Assembly: GCF_016808335.1 (NCBI RefSeq)
Contig: NC_053150.1
Coordinates: forward strand, 48,664,119 to 48,728,118
DNA from: Panicum virgatum
Lineage: Eukaryota > Streptophyta > Magnoliopsida > Poales > Poaceae
Reading direction: 5' to 3'
Length of the DNA stretch: 64,000 nucleotides
The notes below the pieces were generated by a model. It was not told where the DNA came from and made no database searches. It saw only the letters and a list, made by a program, of their open reading frames with translations. Position 1 is the first letter of the stretch; each line of letters starts with the position of its first letter. Made by a program: the position numbers and the translations under genes. Shown here one piece after another: positions 22,581-35,507 of this stretch.

Positions 22581-25573
22581 AATTGAGCCCAGTTTCTTTC
22601 TTTTGATGCTGTAGTTCTTCTGTCCAAGCGTTTAGCCCGGTGGAGTCTCTGATTTTTCTTGCCTAAGTTGGGGCAGAAATGGCTCTGCTTGTCATCCTGT
22701 TGTGTACATATGCACTCCTGATCTCTCACCATTCTTTGTGTAGCATAAAAAAGGGACAAAAATGAAAGAAGAGATGCATAGTTGCTAGCAAATAGCAATT
22801 ACCTGTAGTTAGATTAGGGTTTCCTTTTTTATTCTGAAGCAGTACATGTGGAATCGAAATTATGTTGTTACAGAGTATCATTGTAAAAAGGAAATTGTGA
22901 GCTCTAATTGATCATAGTCTGTATAACATACTTCACTGCATCACCGTAGCGTGGTTTCTACACTTTGACAGGACATGTGTCATTTGTTATTGAGATTTCT
23001 ATATATTTTTTTGGCGCAGAACCTATACCAACAGTGTTCTTTTTTCCACGTCAATCCCATAAAGCCCAGTTACAGCTCAATCAGATACTGGGCTTTCGGT
23101 TCAGAATTGTTGGGAACATGAAAGCAGCATCCAAACTGTCTGCTGTTGCTGTCGAGTTGCATCGAGTGAGCTGATGCTTTGCTGCTACTGCACACACGCA
23201 CAGTTGCGATACAGCTCAACGAGAACTGCAGCTGCTGAGTTGGTCCTATAACAAAGCCACAGACTTCTCTCCATCGCACTCATCATGAGTCATTTGATGC
23301 TTGGTAGTCACTTCAACCGAACCTTGCAGGCAATACAGCTCACCTCCCCGTTTGACCTGCAAATTGCTTCAGAGTTGGTCTGGAGTTCTCAAATCCTTCT
23401 ACCCACCAACACGCCAACTGAAGGTGACCACTTGAATATTTTGTACATTTGAGGTAGATAGAAGTTGAGCCAAGTGCAAGCCAAACAAACTTTGCAAGTC
23501 CCTGTTAAATGATGGGTCATACTCAAGTAACCAAATTATTCAGCAGTCTTGACAACCGAACAGCTTTATGTTTGAAGCTTGAACTTGACAAGTTAACAGA
23601 TGATGTCAATTAAAATATAATAGGAGGGGATCCTCATGAGCAGTTAGGTTAGGTCAAATCTTTAGACTGATCAGTCCATGCTCAGTGATGGTTTGGTCAG
23701 AATTTGGTGTACACCAGTCAGTACAGCTGCTTCTCATTTGACGTACTAGTAGTTGGGTTTGGCCAAAGCTCACTGAACTCGGCTCCAGTGCTAGGTTGTG
23801 GATCCACTACCGCTGAAAACTTTTAGAATTTGAAAAAGGTTTGAGTTGGCAGGTGATTACAAGGGTCAAAAAAGGCTCCTCCCATCTGGAAAGTAAGGCT
23901 TGTGGAACTTGTTTGACGACATGAAAATATCTTGTCTATATCTAAACTAAAGAAGTTCAGTTGAATCCGCAAGAGCTTTTTCCATTTGAAAAAAAGAGTA
24001 ATGTCTGCAAAAGATATCATCATCTTTTTTTTTTGCAAAAGGTAACTACAAAGTACATGAGCTACTTCACCATGTTTGATGAGAAGGTGCTCACAAAACA
24101 ATTGGCGAATGATGAAAGCAGAACGATCAAGCGGAGTGGAGGCACAAGTACAACTAGTGTTGATTGCACCCGTTGCAAACTGCTCGCAATGTTCAGGACA
24201 GAGTACCAGATTGGCAGGGCCATTTTCATTACTGCCTCTGGCATTGGATGTCCAAGTGCTACCTCCGTGCGTGAACCACCTAATCCTATCTATCATCATC
24301 ACACCATCAACATGGAAAGGGTATCATTGTTTTAGTTGGTAGCTGCAAAGATGATCGAGCTGTATGCTATGCTGAAACATGCCAACTCCGGCGAGATATC
24401 TTAGCTTGTACGGCCGCACGACACCGACCCGATGGGAAGCCGAAACGTGATTGCTTCGTCTTGGTGGCGTGGTCCATGCTATCTTTCCCCCTTCCAGCAG
24501 CACGGAATCCTTTTTTCCGGTGGTGCCCGCGGCGGCGCGACACGCTTGTGCCAATGCCAACGCGAGAGCAGCGCGTGTGCCCCCCACAGCCGCGGCTACC
24601 GGCCGGAGGCGAACCGGCCGGCCGCCGCGGCGTGCGTTGCTGCGTCGGCGTCGCGTCCACTCCGCGAGGCCGGCTAGCGAATCTGCACGAGGCGTGCGAG
24701 CTGATGCCCTGCAGCTGCGACGCCTTTGCGCTGGTCGCACGCTTCGTGGATTTTTCTCGTCGGACACAGGCTGCTTTCCGGCCGTTTTTCCCGTGGATCG
24801 CCACGCCTTTTTTCCTCCACCAAGGAAAAAGTTTGGCGACCGACTCGCACTGGATTGAGAGCCACAAACTTTTCTCCAGTTCCCATTCCTGGAGTGAACG
24901 CACACGCTGCTGTTCTTCTTCCCGGAGAGTCACACTCACGCATCCAAATATTCGTGTAAAAGCTAAGGTGATAGGGGAAAACGCGGCAACGAAGCACATC
25001 GCAACTGGAGCAGCAAAAGATCGGCAGATTGCTCGGGGAGGTTGACACTTGCAGTTTCTGCATTCTAGAAGCATGATGCCGGTGTAAAAAAAACCAACAA
25101 CCGTCACACTGAATGACAGTGATCTCTTTTGCATGACCTTTTAACCAACATTGAAGATCAGAAAAATATACACAAGATTTAGCAAGCAGTGCACTCGACG
25201 TTTTCTAGCTGTTTCGCTTTTCTAGAAGAATCATGCTTCAACTAGTGGGGGCTTATACGTGTATGTCTTCTTCTCAGCTTCACCAACCACTGGGTACACC
25301 TTGTCATCCTTTCTGCAAAAGGTGCAAATAGCATGGCCCCAGAACACAAGTGCATGATCAGCTCAGCAGTCACAACAGAACAAAAAGCAGGCAATGACCA
25401 AAGCCACTAGCATCACTCGTGACTCATCTCCAGTATAATTGTGCAGTATACACACATCTATCATACAAAAAGGGAGATTGGACACTATGATCACAGGAGC
25501 TACCCGCCTACATCTGCACACCAACACAACACTGAAGATAAATAGAGGCCAAAGGGACCTGACTATAGAGTCA
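22581..25573. other. intergenic between two convergent genes
   Basis: 22581-22870 is probably the 3' UTR of the FRA3-like gene; 25134-25573 is probably the 3' UTR of the DOMON/b561 gene on the - strand. 23823-24302 carries a 159-residue - strand ORF without recognisable domain. 24430-24960 is GC-rich and gives overlapping ORFs in several frames; none shows a family signature or convincing splice partners. Confidence 0.4.
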
Positions 25574-28126
25574 TTACATAGATACCGGCAAGTGGCCGTT
25601 CCCGTTGCCATTGTAGGTCTTGCTGTCCTCTTTCCTCCGCTTCAAGACGATGCCCCATGTAACGACCTCCAGGATCAGGGCGATGGCGCCCAGGATGCCG
25701 ATGGCAATGATGTAGGCCGTCTTCCACTTCTGGTCGACACTCAGGATGGACATTCCCTTGAAGATGTTGATGACGCCCAGTATGATGATGGTGTAACCGA
25801 TGGAGTGATGGTAAATGTTCCAGTAGAACCGGTACTTGTGATCCTTCTTCGGCCTCAAGAAGAGCGCAAAGATCTGAACGGGAGAAGCAAATGTACATAA
25901 AAACTGTTAGCAGAGGATTCGAATTTCAGCAGGTAGCAAGTGTCATGAGAAGAACATGGTGTATGTACCTGCAGGGTACCAAGAGCAAATACTGCGATCC
26001 CAATGTTCCTGTGAACTGAATAAGTGATTCCCTTGGACATGTTTCCAAGATGAATCCCAGTCGCCCAGCCAGACACTCCGACACCATATCCAATCAGCTG
26101 GCACGCGACATGGAGGTAGAACCAAGCGGGATCGGCCGATTTGAATGTCTTGAGGTATCTCGCAAAAATGGCTCCCATTGGCAGCAGAAGGCCCCAGCTC
26201 ACAGCATTCAGGACTCCATGGGTCTACATAAAAAAAATCGAAGACATGAGAATGTTTTGATAAAACAGCAGTACTGGACGGTATGCCCAAAGCAAACTCA
26301 GAAGGTAACAGTTGTTCGGTGCTACTAAATGACAATAATGATATTTTTTTAATGGAAATGGAAACACTACTTTCCTATTGAAGACTTCCGTTGTCACAAC
26401 TCACAAGGCACCTACCTAGGCCACTACCGTTACAGCTAGAATTATATTGAGAAATCCACTAAAAAAAGAATTATTTGTGAAATCAATATGTCAACGATCA
26501 TCTCGATTGTATAGAATTGCCGCATGTTCGCAGCACATGTCTTCGTTACTTTGAATGCTTAAGAACATGTGCATCTGGACACCAACAGTTAGACTAATCC
26601 AAGCTGAACTGTCCACCAAGGATAAAAACCGACTGGACTTGAAAATCGCGGCCCCAATACATCAAAATTCAAAGTGTACGGACAAGAGAGGAACTTATTG
26701 GTGGTATGTCACTCATGAACATAGAGTCAACAATTGCCGTCCGCCGTACAGGACAGGTACAGTTGATTTATACGTTTGAATCGATTCAATGGAGCAGGAC
26801 AAATTAGTTAGGACAATTGGCAAGCGTTTTTTCACCTACATACATATACTCCCTCCTTCCCCGTTTCTTAGGCGTATGAGCAAAATTAACTTTTCTATAA
26901 ATATAGGGCGCACCCCGTCGCTCAGCAGCTCTTTACCTCGGTAAGCCACGTAATTAAGCCCCTTGCCAGGCAAATGGCGCGCGTGGTTGGGTGAGAGAAA
27001 GTTTGCTGCGGAGGAAGTTTAATTAGCGGTTAAACAGAGACGAGATTCAAGGGGCTGCATGCCTTCATGCAAACGGGAGTAAATGCTCCTTGGTCTCTGG
27101 AGTAGGAGGTTATCCGCCCTACAAATGTGGAAGGAGGGAGTACATTCTAAGCCTGAAATTATAATTAATAGATCCCTTTGCAACAAACTTAATTTCTGTG
27201 GTTAATCCCTTTGCTTTTTGTTTATGGGAGGAATCATCTTCTGATCTTCCCCGTAGCAGTAACGCTTCACATACAGACATGAACTCATTTGCAGCACAAG
27301 GCCAAATAGAAGAGCTTTTTGTTGGAGAAAGAAAAGGCGAATTTTTTTTACACAAAATTTGACAGGGTTCCAATAGTATAGTTCTATGGTTTTTTTCGAG
27401 TGAATTTGAACCGGTGCAAACGCACAAGAATTCAAGAAACAAGCAAGGCACTCAATACGAACAGGTAAATGTAAAAATCAAATCCTTAAGGCCTGAAATT
27501 GAGTAACTCACATTTCTCTTCCTGAGGATGCTGCTCCCTCCGCTGGCGGCGGTGCTGGCCCCGGTGAGGAGGTTCAGCTTCCCCTTGGAGTTCAGGTTGT
27601 CGGCATTAGTCGTCGAGTGGCTACCGATGGACCCGCCGGAGAATGGGCCCACCTGCCAGACCTGGTTCACCTCCCCGGTCCCGTTCGGGAGCTTGAGGGT
27701 CCCGAAAATCCGGAGGCGGCCGTCGTTGCCGAGCTCGGCGGCGAGGTTGGACGTCTGGTAGGAGAGCGGCCCGGGGGAACCCAGCGAGTACCCGGAGATG
27801 GGGTACGGCTGCACCTCGTACGCGCCGCCGCCCTTGGGCACGGCGATGAGCGCCTGCGTGCCGATCATGCCGTCGGCGCTGGGGTTGAGCCCCCAGGCGA
27901 CCCAGCCGCCGGAGGGCGGGGCGGCGAGGAACGCGACGGACAGGGACGACGCCGCGGTGTCGTAGGTCCAGTGCAGGGACGCGCCCAGGCGGGGCAGGTC
28001 GACGCACGTCGCGAACACGCGGTTGCCCGAGAACTTGTCCGCCGCGCAGGCGGCGGCCGCGCGGCGCGGCGGCGCGGCCACCGCCGCCGCCAGGAGGAAG
28101 AGGACGAGGAGCCGCGGGAAGGACAT
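25574..28126 (-). CDS. cytochrome b561 and DOMON domain-containing protein, 389 aa, three exons
   Basis: Exons 28126-27512, 26223-25969, 25873-25574, all joined in phase 0. Such proteins sit in the plasma membrane and pass electrons from cytosolic ascorbate through two b-type hemes to the apoplastic DOMON domain. Residues 1-26 are a signal peptide ([18 protein letters not shown]). The DOMON domain spans about 30-185 ([34 protein letters not shown]), with Met87 and His170 at the positions of the axial heme ligands. The b561 core spans about 206-365, with hydrophobic helices and the four family histidines His207, His243, His276 and His312. The C-terminal tail is short and basic (LKRRKED). I chose the ATG at 28126 because it starts a good signal peptide; an in-frame ATG at 28210 adds 28 polar residues. 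Intron 1 contains a Stowaway MITE. Paralogue of the AIR12-type gene at 48 kb. Confidence 0.93.
26849..27140. mobile_element. Stowaway-type MITE in intron 1 of the DOMON/b561 gene, 292 bp
   Basis: Left end CTCCCTCCTTCC and right end GGAAGGAGGGAG are inverted, with TA on both sides (26847-26848 and 27141-27142). No coding capacity. It lies inside the intron between exons 1 and 2, in neutral position with respect to splice sites. Confidence 0.82.
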
Positions 28127-29280
28127 GGCGAGCCGCGGCCGGGGGATCCTTGCGTGCGGGGCTCGCGCACTAGGCTCCAAGGAAGGGGAATCTCTGGTGG
28201 GGAAACGCAAGAAAGGCTGCGGATTTTGGGTGCGGGCTTTGGAGCTTGGATGCAGCGGCGGCCAGCGGGTGGTGGTGGTGGGACGGTGGCGGACTGGCGG
28301 CAGGGGGGGAGGGGCGCGGTTAATAAAGGCGCCGCGGAGGGTGCCTGCGGTTGGGCCCCCGAGTTGACACGGTCAGCTGGCAAGGGACTCCTTTGGAAAG
28401 GTTTTACACGTTCTTTTTTTTAACAGCGGTTGTCTGGCTGAGTACTACTAGGACAGTTGTAGGCAGCACGCCGTTTGCATGCATTGAGCGTTTCAGGTTT
28501 GCTCTTTAATCGATTCACAAAAAAGGTTTCCCCTTTTAATCCATAGTAGTAACTTATGGAGAGGATCCGAAGTGAATGCAGCATTCTGAGAGCAGGTACA
28601 ACAATGAGTTTAAAGTCAAGCGGGTCAGCATTTTTGCTGATGTTGAAGAGAGAAGGGAGGAAAGAGAAGAGAACTTGGCTCTTGTTCTAGCACCAAACTT
28701 GATACGGAAGCATAGGCATTCATGAGCTCAAATAAAAATGCATGTGAGAAAGAGTAGGAAAGAGAAAGTAAGACATGTCATCACATAATAATAAAAAAAA
28801 GTTTTTAAAGACAAATATTAGACAAATATTGTATGACTTAGCTCTTATCACTTGGCTTATAGCCAAGCACTTGGCTCTATTATTAACCATTTAACCATGC
28901 TTTAAACTGATGATTCATTTCTCATTAATGTGTAGTAGAATTTTGGAGAGAGGATCAGGAAAGGCACCATTATTCATTAATACGGAAGATATTCCCTCCC
29001 CCACTTGGGATGACCAATTTTGTGAGCTTCATTTAGGCCCATCTAGTCGTGGAAAATGCTACTCATATAGTCACACCACTGATGCCGGGCTATATGCTAC
29101 CGTAAGAGCGTTTTTAGTGCATTACCGCAGCTTCGCCTTCACCGTCGGGTTGTGTTCGTGTTCTACTTATAGATTATATTCTTGGCCGAGAATGAAACAC
29201 TTAAATAAAAATATATGGCATGTGTAATGGTTTTCTCGAACTGGTGCTTCGAGTTCCACCCAGAAGGCTGGTGTCATCTG
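28127..29280. other. promoter side of DOMON/b561 gene and AT-rich flank
   Basis: 28127-28380 is the GC-rich upstream region of the DOMON/b561 gene, with no clear TATA box on the - strand. About 28589-28890 is AT-rich and looks like a decayed MITE (begins AGAGCAGGTACAA, ends near AAGCACTTGGCTCT), but I cannot place a target duplication. 28910-29230 shows nothing. Confidence 0.35.
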
Positions 29281-29584
29281 GCCCTGTTTGTTTCCGTTGC
29301 GCTACTCGTGCTAAAAAAAATCTTGAATGCATGAAGTACTAAACAAAATTTATTTATAAAATCACTTCACGGATGAGTGTAATTTTTCACGACGAATCTA
29401 ACGACAGTAATTAATCGATGATTGGCTACAGTAATGCTAGAATAACCAACTTCTAATCGTGCGGTCAAAAACCTCATTAGATTCGTCTCGTGAAGTAGCG
29501 CAAGAGTTTTGGAGTTAATTTTGTAAACTGTTTTTATTTAATATCTTTAATTATTGGTTAAAATTTATACTACCCTAACAGGGC
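29281..29584. mobile_element. PIF/Harbinger-type MITE
   Basis: Left end GCCCTGTTTG and right end CTAACAGGGC are inverted. The body carries the conserved grass-MITE phrases GACGAATCTAA, TCGATGATTGG and TTAGATTCGTCTCGTGAAG. About 304 bp. Target duplication is not clear. Confidence 0.65.
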
Positions 29585-30060
29585 ACAGGTAGTCCCCACT
29601 TGTAACGGGGAGCGCGTGCCCACCCTGCTGCCACCTGCAGTGCCAGTTCCGTTTCGAACGTTTTTTTTCGCCATCTACAGTAATCCCCGGGCACTCCTAG
29701 CTCTCACGAGTAAGGACAGCATGCAAAGCCAAACCCCAGGCAGGCGTCACCGTTATCGTCACCCTCCCGTAATCACAGCCTCCGTCCTGCTAAACCCCCG
29801 AGGCCGCCGCGCCGGCGGCCACATGCCCACGCATGACACCAGCCACCAGCGCCACTAACCTTAATTCCGCCGAGACACGCGGCAGCTCTACCTTCCACTG
29901 GCCACTGCACATGTCGACCCGAGGCCAGCCTCTCTCTCTCGATCTGATGATCTGTCCCTCGCACGACGGGATCGGTGCCATGCAGCCCAAAAAGGAAACG
30001 AAAAAAAAACTTCCAGAACAACGCCATGCTTCCTGGACCAGGTCAGCGCGTGCTCTCGCA
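29585..30060. other. spacer between two MITEs
   Basis: Mixed-composition sequence with short ORFs on both strands; no recognisable feature. Confidence 0.3.
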
Positions 30061-30383
30061 GGCCCCGTTTGGTGGCAAGTGGCACAAAAAATTTGACCAA
30101 TAATTAGGAGTACTAAATAAAATCAATTTACAAAACTAACTCTATAACTCTACGCTACTTCGCGAAACGAACCTAATGAGGCATTTGACCGCGTATGGAG
30201 AATGGTACTGTAGCATCACTGTAGCCAATCATCGATTAATTACTGTCATTAGATTCGTCGTGAAAAGTTACACCCATCCGTGAAAAGATTTTGCAAATAA
30301 ACTTCGTTTAGTACTCTATGCATGTGAGATTCTTTTCTCAGAAATTACGTGTGATAATTGTGATAGAGAAACCAAACAGAGCC
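30061..30383. mobile_element. PIF/Harbinger-type MITE, opposite orientation to the previous one
   Basis: Left end GGCCCCGTTTGGT, right end ACCAAACAGAGCC (inverted). Same internal phrases as the 29.3-kb copy but in reverse order, so the two form an inverted pair about 0.5 kb apart. Confidence 0.7.
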
Positions 30384-31863
30384 GCGGTCGCAGAGGTGCC
30401 CCCGTCCTGTGACCTGTGGGGGGCGGCGGGGCGCAGCCAGAGCGGACTCATCCCACCCGCGGAATCTGAGCACGTGCCGTGGAGCGCGTGGCGCGCCTGG
30501 TCGCCTGCGACTGCGAGCGAGACTGGAACTGGAGGTGCTGTGAGCGCAGCCGGGCGGCGCGCGGCCGCGCGGGGAGCGCCGCCCGGCGCGCGGCGCTCAG
30601 TCCACGACTCCGACCCCCGCGCGGGTCCAGAAACTTGGCAGCGCCTGCTGCCAGCCAACAACCGCCGACGACGCGTCCCCGGCGGCCGCGCGGAAAATGC
30701 GAGCGCTCGCCGCGGCGGCCACGGCAGGCTCGGCCGCACCGCCCCGTCCTCTCGTCCTTGGTCTCCAGACCTCGCCTCGCCTCGCCGCGCTGGGCGATCG
30801 GCGCGTTCCCGCTGACGCTGACCCGTGGGGGGCGGGCCACCGCCGCGGGCAACGGGACACTGACCGGCCGGCCGACCTGCGGGAGTTGACTCGCGACAAG
30901 GGGGGTTTGGTGGGTGGCTCTTGGACCGGGCGCTCCACCGTGCCAGCGGCTCGGCGCGGCGTAGCCCCAGTCTCTGCTCTCTGGTAGGTGGTCAACCACC
31001 GCGGCGACGCCACCAACCACGTTCGCGGCGGCGCCCGCGCCGGCGGGCAGCGCGGTGCGCGCCATCTGCCTCGCGAGCTGAGCTCCAATTTCATTCGTAC
31101 GCAACATGGTTTGGGGGAAGAAAAAAAACGCGCTCGCGCAAGCCTTGACGCGCGCCACGTTGTGAAAATCCAGGGTCATACCTGTGAGCTCTGGAGCGAG
31201 CGCGCCGTACGCGCCAGCGTTCAGTTCAACGGCCCGGCGCGCACGTCGGGGCGTGGAAACAGCCGCTGGCTGGCCGGCCGGCGACCGGCTGTTGCTCTGG
31301 CTCCGAGCGAGGTTGGCGACGGCGGTTGTTCGTCCGTCCCGGCCCGCCGATCGCCGTCGCCGTCGCCGCGGACCTCATGGAACGGTTGCGCGCGTAGGTT
31401 ACCGGCGCAATGACCGCGATGGACCCGTCGGTTTCGCCGCACGCCGGACGTCGCTTGAAGGGGATCGGAGATGACGCGTGCGATCGAGACGGGTGTTCAC
31501 CGCGCACCGGCGGCTAGCTAGCACTGTCTGTGTCCTGTGAAGACGAAGCGAAACCAACCAGATGGAGTCAACCGCTCGCGTGTGCGCCTGCCTACCACCA
31601 GGCTCCCCGGTCCGTCGTCCCGTGGCGTCACGGAGCGCGGACACGACGGAGGAGGATTTCGGGGCGTGAACCACCAGATTCGTGAAAAGGCAGGGGCAGA
31701 TAGGCGACGGATCGTGGCTCAACCGGCCGGTTACAACTCCGGCACGGCGAAGCACCCGTCGGCCTCGCGCTGAGCTCATCGAGCCGCACAGCCAGTAGGC
31801 CGGGCGTAACTCAAAAAAAAAGTAGGCCGGGCGCGGGGCGGCGACAGAACTGGCACGCACCTA
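30384..31863. other. GC-rich intergenic block
   Basis: Strongly GC- and CpG-rich; long overlapping ORFs exist in all frames with Arg/Ala/Gly/Pro bias, as expected from composition. No domain, no consistent exon chain, no repeat ends. I annotate no gene. Confidence 0.4.
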
Positions 31864-31998
31864 GGGCCTGTTTGGTTTGGAACTGGCCAAAGCTGCCTGG
31901 GCCAGGCAGCGCTCCCAGGCGTTCGATTTTGATCGCCTGGGGCTGAGGTCGATGCCTGGTTAGCGAGGTGCCTGGCAAGTCACCAACCAAACGTGCCC
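31864..31998. mobile_element. short PIF/Tourist-type MITE, 135 bp, with CTA target duplication
   Basis: Terminal inverted repeats GGGCCTGTTTGGTTTGG and the complement of ACCAACCAAACGTGCCC. The three bases CTA occur on both sides (31861-31863 and 31999-32001). The interior is GC-richer than the other copies and contains its own short inverted repeat (GCCTGG/CCAGGC). Confidence 0.78.
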
Positions 31999-32703
31999 CT
32001 ATCGCGTCTGTCGGGCTGGTTAGGTAGCTGCCGCAGCCGCACGGGCGTCGCCGCCACGGCGCCCGGCCGCGGCCGTTCAGACCAGCGCCGGGCACGGACT
32101 GAACCAACCAGTTCACATCGCAACCTCCCTTTTCTTTTCTCTCCTCTGTGACGTTGGCTTCGCGTCGATCTGGACCAGGAGCTCGTCCGCAGCAGGCGCG
32201 TCCATGTCGCCCCCGGGCCGACGACGAGACGGCCGGCTGCTCCGTTCGCGCACCGCGGCCCCAAGCCCGGTCGGAGGAGGGAAAGCGACGGGGCTTGGGG
32301 CTGGCGCGTGGCGACGCCGCGCGGTGCCATGCAATGCGGCCGAGTCCCGGGAAAAGGACGGACGACGGCTGGTGGTTGGCTGGTGCGTGTACCTCTGGTC
32401 CGGCGCCGGACAGCGACGGCAGGGGCACCCCTGACCCTGACGCCACCGCGACGGCCGCGTGACGTGCCTCGGGTCGGGCCTGGCCTGCACCGTTGCACGG
32501 CCGAAGCCGAGGCACGCCGCGACGCGCGTGCAGCAGGGTGGGGTGGTGGCATGGCACGGGGAGATTGCGGTTGTACTTCGTGTGGCGCCGACTGGATCAC
32601 TGGATCAGCTTGAGAAAGCCACAGAAAATAGGCACCAGGTTAGTTTGTTGGCGCCATGTCAAGTACAGCACCTGCAGCAGAAACGCTCTGCTTGCTTTGC
32701 TGC
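31999..32703. other. GC-rich intergenic block
   Basis: CpG-rich with composition-driven ORFs on both strands; nothing recognised. Confidence 0.35.
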
Positions 32704-32960
32704 TGAGCGTTTAGTTTCCACAAAATTTTTTGCAAATTTTTACAACACTAATTAGCAGTATTAAACATAGACTAACTATAAAACTAATTAATAGGAAATC
32801 TCGAGACGAATCTATTAAGTCTAATTAACTCATCATTAGAGGTTGGTTACTATTGTACGAAATTGTCTAATCATTACATAATTAGGTTCATAGATTCGTC
32901 TCGCGATTTTGCCTGGGGTTATGAAATGGGTGTTGTCAGTTATTCTCATTTAATACTCTT
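32704..32960. mobile_element. PIF/Harbinger-type MITE, right end overrun by a second copy
   Basis: Begins near GAGCGTTTAGTTTCC; the body contains GAGACGAATCTATTAAG and ATAGATTCGTCTCGCGAT as an inverted pair. The expected right terminus is missing and the sequence runs straight into another element. Confidence 0.5.
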
Positions 32961-33297
32961 GTTTAGATCCCATAATTTTACTCCAAAAAACATCACATCG
33001 AATGTTTGGACACATATATTGAGTACTAAATAAATTTTATTTGCAAAACTTTTTGCACGGATGGGAATCACGAGATAAATCTAATGAGCCTACTTAATCC
33101 ATGATTTGCAATATTGATACTACAGTAATCATCCGCTAATTATGAATTAATAATAGATTAATTAGACTAATTAGATTTGGCTTGCGATTTACAATCTATT
33201 CATGCAAAAAGTCTGGTAAATAGACTTTATTTAGTGTTCTGAAATAGTAATTTTTTAAAAAAAAATTTACGCTAAAAAGATCTAAATACACCCTAAG
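32961..33297. mobile_element. PIF/Harbinger-like MITE
   Basis: Begins TTGTTTAGATCCC and ends GATCTAAATACACCC (inverted). The interior is AT-rich with AATCTAATGAGCC and GACTAATTAGATT. Abuts the preceding element. Confidence 0.55.
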
Positions 33298-33449
33298 TTC
33301 AGAGAGAAAAAGTTGATCAGGGCGAGAAACACCACGTGCGACGATCGAGTGACGCCTTTTTATCAGGCTACGGCGGTGATAGGCAGGCACGACTCACGAG
33401 AGCTCGCCGTTGCCACCCACTACCCGTAACTCGAAGCTGTTCGTCTGTT

Positions 33450-33663
33450 AGGGTGCGTTTAGTTTGCGAAAAAGTTTGCTTTCGGACACATATATGAAGT
33501 ATTAAATATAATTTTAAAAAATAATAATTATATAGCTTAACTGATTACCACGAGATAAATCTTTTAAACCTAATTAATCTATAATTAGACATTAATTATC
33601 AAAATAACAATAAAATATGTTACAGTACCCAAATTCAAACTTTTCCACCAACTAACCACCCCT
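33450..33663. mobile_element. PIF/Harbinger-like MITE (subfamily with GGACACATATATGAAG)
   Basis: Ends AGGGTGCGTTTAGTTTG and the complement of ACTAACCACCCCT. Shares its interior (ATGAAGTATTAAATA, TTACAGTACCC) with the copy at 38.95 kb; both sit at corresponding positions of a duplicated segment. Confidence 0.6.
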
Positions 33664-34309
33664 CACTGTCGTGCGTGACGCATTCGGCGTGCGAGCAATA
33701 TAAGCGCAGTTTCCGTATAACGACCTCTGACCAAGAATTACTCTTGGCTACTGCCATCGACGTTCAGAAAACTCCAGTCGCCGGTCTGCGTCGTGTCGGT
33801 ATCACGGGACTCGGCGCTCTGCTCGGTCCGGCTCCGGCCCCATCTCGGACTGGGAATCGTTCCTGATGCTGAATCTTCTTGTGCTGAATCTTCTCGTTCG
33901 TTATTCAAAAAAAAGAAAAAAAAAACTTGTCGTTAGCATGGTGCAGCCCACGGACAAGCAAGTTAGGACTTCCCTACCCACGTCGCATCGTGCTCGAACA
34001 GGCAAGCTCGATTGGCACTGCTAGTACGGTACGTACTAAAATCTTCAGAGTTCTGACGATGGGCGGCGGGCCTGTGGTTCCGGCGAGCCCACGCCGCCGC
34101 CGCCTCTTGATTTGAAGGCTCGTGTGTTTTCCTTTTCCGATTTCGTTCCGAGTTTCCCATGCTACATGGTATCCGTGTCGTACGCACCGTAACCTACTCT
34201 GGCACCTTTTGTGCTCTGTCCCCACCTGGCCCAGATCTCTCAGCATGGAAATGGAGGGCCAGTCTTACTTTCCAAGGCCGACGCTGATCGTGCGAATCCG
34301 AGTGTAGAT
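33664..34309. repeat. segmental duplication, copy A (left part)
   Basis: Matches copy B in several blocks: 33868-33905 with 39155-39190, 34037-34102 with 39930-40018 (CAGAGTTC, then GGCGAGCCCACGCCGCCGCCG), and 34165-34306 with 40843-40975 (CAGCATGGAAATGGAGG, TTTCCAAGGCCGACGCTGAT). The match resumes at 37363, after an insertion. No gene recognised in it. Confidence 0.75.
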
Positions 34310-34477
34310 CGGACTATGATCGGATTCAAGATGGAACCGGTGAGGTTATCGGTTCACTGATCTAGCCGTAAACCAGTTGAACCATTGGTTCGATAGTTTC
34401 GGATCGGAGAATTGAACTGTCCACAAATATTTTCAAATTGGTGTAATATCATAATATATAATGGATAATTAGCAATA

Positions 34478-34505
34478 TACTAGTATGTCAACCCGTGCTA
34501 CCGCA
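34478..34505 (-). mobile_element. Helitron-like 3' terminus
   Basis: Read on the - strand: a GC hairpin (stem CCGTGC/GCACGG, four-base loop), then about ten bases, then CTAG followed by T. Hairpin plus CTRR is the 3' signature of plant Helitrons. The element would extend rightwards; I could not find a convincing 5' TC end or helicase sequence. Confidence 0.4.
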
Positions 34506-35507
34506 CGGACTAATTAGAATTAATATAAAACTAAGATCAATAATTATAATTATCTATCTCACGTCTTTTTCATCTATTAAATATTGTAACAGATACTCTA
34601 AAATATATATTTTCATTATTTAGTTACAATAAATTCCATTTTGTGCACCACCATATGTATTCAATATATGTTTAGTCGAACTATTTATTTGTGAATTGGT
34701 GTTCATATATCTTCCATCATACATGAATATATGGTGACATATATCGTTGGTAGTATTTTTTATATAAATAATATATTAATAATGATAGAATAGTAATTTC
34801 AGAATTTTATATTGGTGCACTTTAATATATTATTGTAATTATATAATTTAGATTCAGATTTATGAGTAATTTAACTTATAGTAATAATGATATAATTGAA
34901 TAATTTATATGCAAATTTAGGGGGTATTTGTATTATTTTTTATAATGCCATAGGTGGGTAATTTACACAAAGATTAGGGGGTTACTTCAGATTTTTTTAT
35001 AATGGCAGAGGTGGGTAATTTAGATACATGTTTAGGGGGTTACTTTAATCTATTTTCATAATGGCAGAGGGGTAATTTATTTGAAAAGATAACAGATCCG
35101 ATGATTATTATAATTAGAGTTGTTGGATTGATGCTCGATGTTTCTAATTTTTGTGAGAATTTATATGAGTTCCCTATTTTTTTCAGAGTATCCACCTAGG
35201 ATCCTAGGTGACTTCACGTGAAGGCTACAAATGAGACTCCAATTAGTAATAGTAAGATAATTGACCATATGTACAAATAAACTGTCAATAACATAATTAT
35301 ATAAATAAATTCAACACACAAAAGATGTGTCTCAATTTAATAAATTTCATAAGTTTTCATGCTCTAAAGTTGTTTTACGGGGCATATAAAAAATAAATAT
35401 GCATGAAAGATAATATATGTAGCATTTATGAAATAGAAAATGTTTAATTTAAATATTTATTATTATAAAACAACCTCAAATGCAAAAATGAAGTTCACTA
35501 TTGCAAC

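Noticed and set aside
24324..25134. Overlapping ORFs up to 255 codons between the FRA3-like and DOMON/b561 genes
   Set aside because: Same composition effect, no recognisable family.
28127..28210. Upstream in-frame ATG at 28210 as start of the DOMON/b561 protein
   Set aside because: It adds 28 polar, Arg/Pro-rich residues before a good signal peptide that starts at 28126.
27617..28423. 268-residue + strand ORF over the DOMON/b561 first exon
   Set aside because: Antisense shadow of the GC-rich DOMON exon; no domain.
30318..32613. Overlapping ORFs of 100-250 codons on both strands
   Set aside because: CpG-rich DNA gives long open frames in all six frames; none shows a domain, signal peptide or exon chain.
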